Under the pieces are notes generated by a model, which did not search any database, had not been told where the DNA came from, and worked only from the letters and a program-made list of their open reading frames with translations. A stretch of 17,808 bases of DNA from JAHDHW01 sp964551455 (GTDB lineage Bacteria > Bacteroidota > Bacteroidia > Chitinophagales > Saprospiraceae). Positions 15,906-17,808 of the stretch are shown here, one piece after another (the first letter of the stretch is position 1; each line of letters begins with the position of its first letter). The translations under genes were made by a program, and so were the position numbers. The stretch is from assembly GCA_964551455.1 (NCBI GenBank), contig CAZKDA010000090.1, positions 1 through 17,808 of the forward strand, given 5' to 3'.

Positions 15906-16075
15906 TATACTTGTTCACGGATAAACCCGCCTGACTGCACGGGCAGGTTTCGGATTTTATTAATCCCGAAATTTTCCGTGAACAGTTATACCGATCCCGA
16001 CACGTCGGGAATTAATTTTTATAATCCGAAACCCGCCTGACGACACGGGCAGGTCTATGCGGTGTCGTGTATAAA
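15906..16075 (-). repeat. Dispersed palindromic repeat, copy 3 (expanded by inserted hairpins)
   Basis: Read on the minus strand, it matches copy 1 (5839-5959) end to end, but two 22-bp GC-rich hairpins are added at 15926-15947 and 16032-16053. Both begin CCCGCCTGAC and end ACGGGCAGG. Between them the perfect palindrome TCCCGACACGTCGGGA (15995-16010) replaces the AT-rich spacer of copy 1. It lies upstream of purM. The rest of 15830-16242 contains only a TTTGAT-GCGA-ATCAAA hairpin (16092-16107) and no gene. Confidence 0.8.
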
Positions 16076-16242
16076 TGTACTTGCATTTTTTTTGATGCGA
16101 ATCAAAAGCTGAAACAATAATTTTTGGACACCCTAACCCGACAGGATGACAAGTTTTGCGCAAATTTGTGTCGAAGATTAAGTGACGAGAATTAGCCTGA
16201 GAAAAGCATAGACAATTCACAGGTACTTCACCTTTTACTGTA

Positions 16243-17772
16243 TTACCTGACAATCACCAGTTTCGCTGAATAAATAACTTTATTATGCTCTTGAATCCTG
16301 ACTAAATAAATGCCCGGAGGCAGCATCGCAGTAGTAAAGGAAAGCGAAGCATCGCCTGCCTGCATATAATGCCTGCCTGCCATCCGGCCATATAGGTTGT
16401 AAACGGACAATACGGCATCATTTTCCAGCGGCTCGTCCATGCGTACCGTCACCTCGTCTTTTGCAGGGTTGGGATACATACGGATTCCGGCTGCGGCGCT
16501 TGGTACTTCCTTCACATCGCTCGGCCCTTCCACCGTCACTTCCTTGCACACCGTATCGCTGTCGTACTCGTTGCTCACGGTGAGACAGACGGTGTAAGTA
16601 CCGGAGGATGGAAAAGTGTGTATTGGATTGACTTCCGCGCTGCTGCCCGTGCCGCCGAAATCCCACAGCCAGTCGGTAGGCTCATAGTAGCTATTGTCGA
16701 TAAACTCCACGAGCAAAGGCTGCACCGTGTCTATTTCATAGCGGAAGCCCGCTAATGGGCGGTTGTCTAAGCCTAAGGTGTCGCAGGGCGAGCCATCAAG
16801 CGGGCCGAGGCGGTAGTTGGGGAAGTGGGGAGATGTGAAGCGGTTGCGGGCTGCAAGTTGCAAGCCATGCTGCACCACCTGGCAGCTATCTCCTTTGAGG
16901 TTAGGGCGATTGATGTAATGGAGGATGTCAGTTCCATTGTTAGTGTTGATATAAATCCTGCCGTCGGGACCTAACTGAGAAGCGTAAAAGGTAGTTGGAA
17001 AAGGAGAAGCATATCCGTCGTAAATAGCTACCGTATCGAGGGAGGCGGCGATGTCATCAGCCCCCAGGTCGAGTTGTAGGATAAAGGTGGATGAAGCCAT
17101 ATAAAAAAAGCGCCCGTTCGGTGAAAATGCCTGCCCTGCCCCTAACTCTACCTCCGGAAGAGAAACTTCAACCTGGTTGTTTATTGTACCGGTGCAGCGG
17201 TCGAAATCATAGATGACCACATTGTCAAACGGCACTTCGTATTGCGCCATTTTTGCCCCATCGGGAGAAAATGATATTGTCCCGTTCATTCTTCCGGGGG
17301 GGGGAGGAAAGTTTTGTTCCGACACAAAATTCAACCCTTCGGGAGAGAACAGGAATACCTTGTAGGTATAACTGAACTCATCCGGCACCACTACCCACCA
17401 GTCTCGTCCATTGGCGTGCTTCACAGCGGTCACTTTTCCAAGCGATTTGGTCGTGTCATTAAGGATGACCACGTTTTTTTCCAGCACTTTGCCCAAACCG
17501 TTATTCTCCTCCATGTCAATGACAGAATAATAAAAAGGCATTAAGGCAAGGATGAGTTCATCGTGGTAATCCAGCCTCAAATGGAACAGGTAATACTTTC
17601 CGGGATGGCCCGGCATAGGCAGGATAATGTGGCTTTGGCGGACTCTCAGACCGTGAGGGTAATAATTAAAGGTTATCTCTCCCGGATTCAGGCTGTCGCC
17701 GTTCTCCATCATTTCATGCGTGAAGTTAGCTATCCAGCATCCGTTGGTGTAGAATAATAGACTTGTACGCAT
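16243..17772 (-). CDS. PKD-domain, T9SS-sorted secreted protein, N-terminus probably missing
   Basis: 509 codons from the ATG at 17772. Residues about 1-340 resemble the beta-propeller-like region of a large Saprospiraceae secreted family ('LLFYTNGCWIAN', 'NGDSLNPGE', 'FSPDGAKMAQYE', 'FSPNGRFFYMAS', 'LGPDGRIYINTNN'). Residues about 365-420 are a PKD domain ('WLWDFGGTGSSAEVNPIHTF', then 'YTVCLTVSN'). Residues about 433-509 are a type-A C-terminal sorting domain ('MYPNPAKDEVTVRM...PPGIYLVRI'). The N-terminus has no signal peptide and starts inside the conserved 'LLFYTNG' region. Codons upstream (N-I-E-N-Q) still look like family sequence, but an in-frame TAA lies at 17790-17788. The gene is therefore likely truncated or interrupted; the window ends 18 bases further on. 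Confidence 0.8.
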   Translation of the reverse strand: MRTSLLFYTNGCWIANFTHEMMENGDSLNPGEITFNYYPHGLRVRQSHIILPMPGHPGKYYLFHLRLDYHDELILALMPFYYSVIDMEENNGLGKVLEKNVVILNDTTKSLGKVTAVKHANGRDWWVVVPDEFSYTYKVFLFSPEGLNFVSEQNFPPPPGRMNGTISFSPDGAKMAQYEVPFDNVVIYDFDRCTGTINNQVEVSLPEVELGAGQAFSPNGRFFYMASSTFILQLDLGADDIAASLDTVAIYDGYASPFPTTFYASQLGPDGRIYINTNNGTDILHYINRPNLKGDSCQVVQHGLQLAARNRFTSPHFPNYRLGPLDGSPCDTLGLDNRPLAGFRYEIDTVQPLLVEFIDNSYYEPTDWLWDFGGTGSSAEVNPIHTFPSSGTYTVCLTVSNEYDSDTVCKEVTVEGPSDVKEVPSAAAGIRMYPNPAKDEVTVRMDEPLENDAVLSVYNLYGRMAGRHYMQAGDASLSFTTAMLPPGIYLVRIQEHNKVIYSAKLVIVR

Positions 17773-17808
17773 TTGATTTTCAATATTTTAAGGACAATTG
17801 ATAGTTCG

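Overview
The window looks like a chromosome segment of a Bacteroidota bacterium, probably close to Saprospiraceae. The evidence is two large secreted proteins ending in type IX secretion C-terminal sorting domains, the ~390-residue form of PurM, AT-rich leaders without clear Shine-Dalgarno sequences, and GC-rich hairpin repeats of the CCCGCC...GGCAGG kind. No rRNA, tRNA, CRISPR array, transposase or integrase was found. The genus assignment is inference.

Layout. (1) 1-2859, + strand: a probable two-gene NAD-depletion/STAND immune operon. It holds the end of a SIR2-like + TIR fusion, overlapping by one base an nSTAND-type P-loop NTPase with a transmembrane helix, coiled coil and TPR-like tail. 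(2) about 2926-5450, - strand: three small units, each bounded by matching inverted ends and separated by imperfect palindromes. They carry a DUF433/DUF5615 toxin-antitoxin pair, an MntA/HepT pair with a decayed toxin, and a periplasmic WG-repeat/TonB-C-like protein. The geometry is that of integron gene cassettes without a visible integrase. (3) 5451-6560: gene-poor and repeat-rich, with two inverted copies of a structured palindromic repeat around a small unknown ORF. (4) 6561-14552, + strand: an NAD-dependent formate dehydrogenase, with a fused FdsG-FdsB subunit and the molybdenum FdsA subunit. The two genes are separated by about 3.6 kb of AT-richer DNA that carries a frameshifted secreted metalloprotease and a lipoprotein. 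(5) 14589-14631: terminator. (6) 14651-15829, - strand: purM. (7) 15906-16075: a third, expanded copy of the palindromic repeat. (8) 16243-17772, - strand: a PKD/T9SS-sorted secreted protein that appears to lack its N-terminus.

Working relationships. The SIR2-TIR and STAND genes are translationally coupled and probably act together, with the STAND protein as sensor/switch and the NAD-binding domains as effector. FdsB and FdsA should form one soluble enzyme that oxidises formate with NAD+ despite being split on the chromosome. The cassette-like block, the repeats, the interrupted fds locus and several damaged genes suggest a mobile, actively eroding accessory region set between housekeeping genes.
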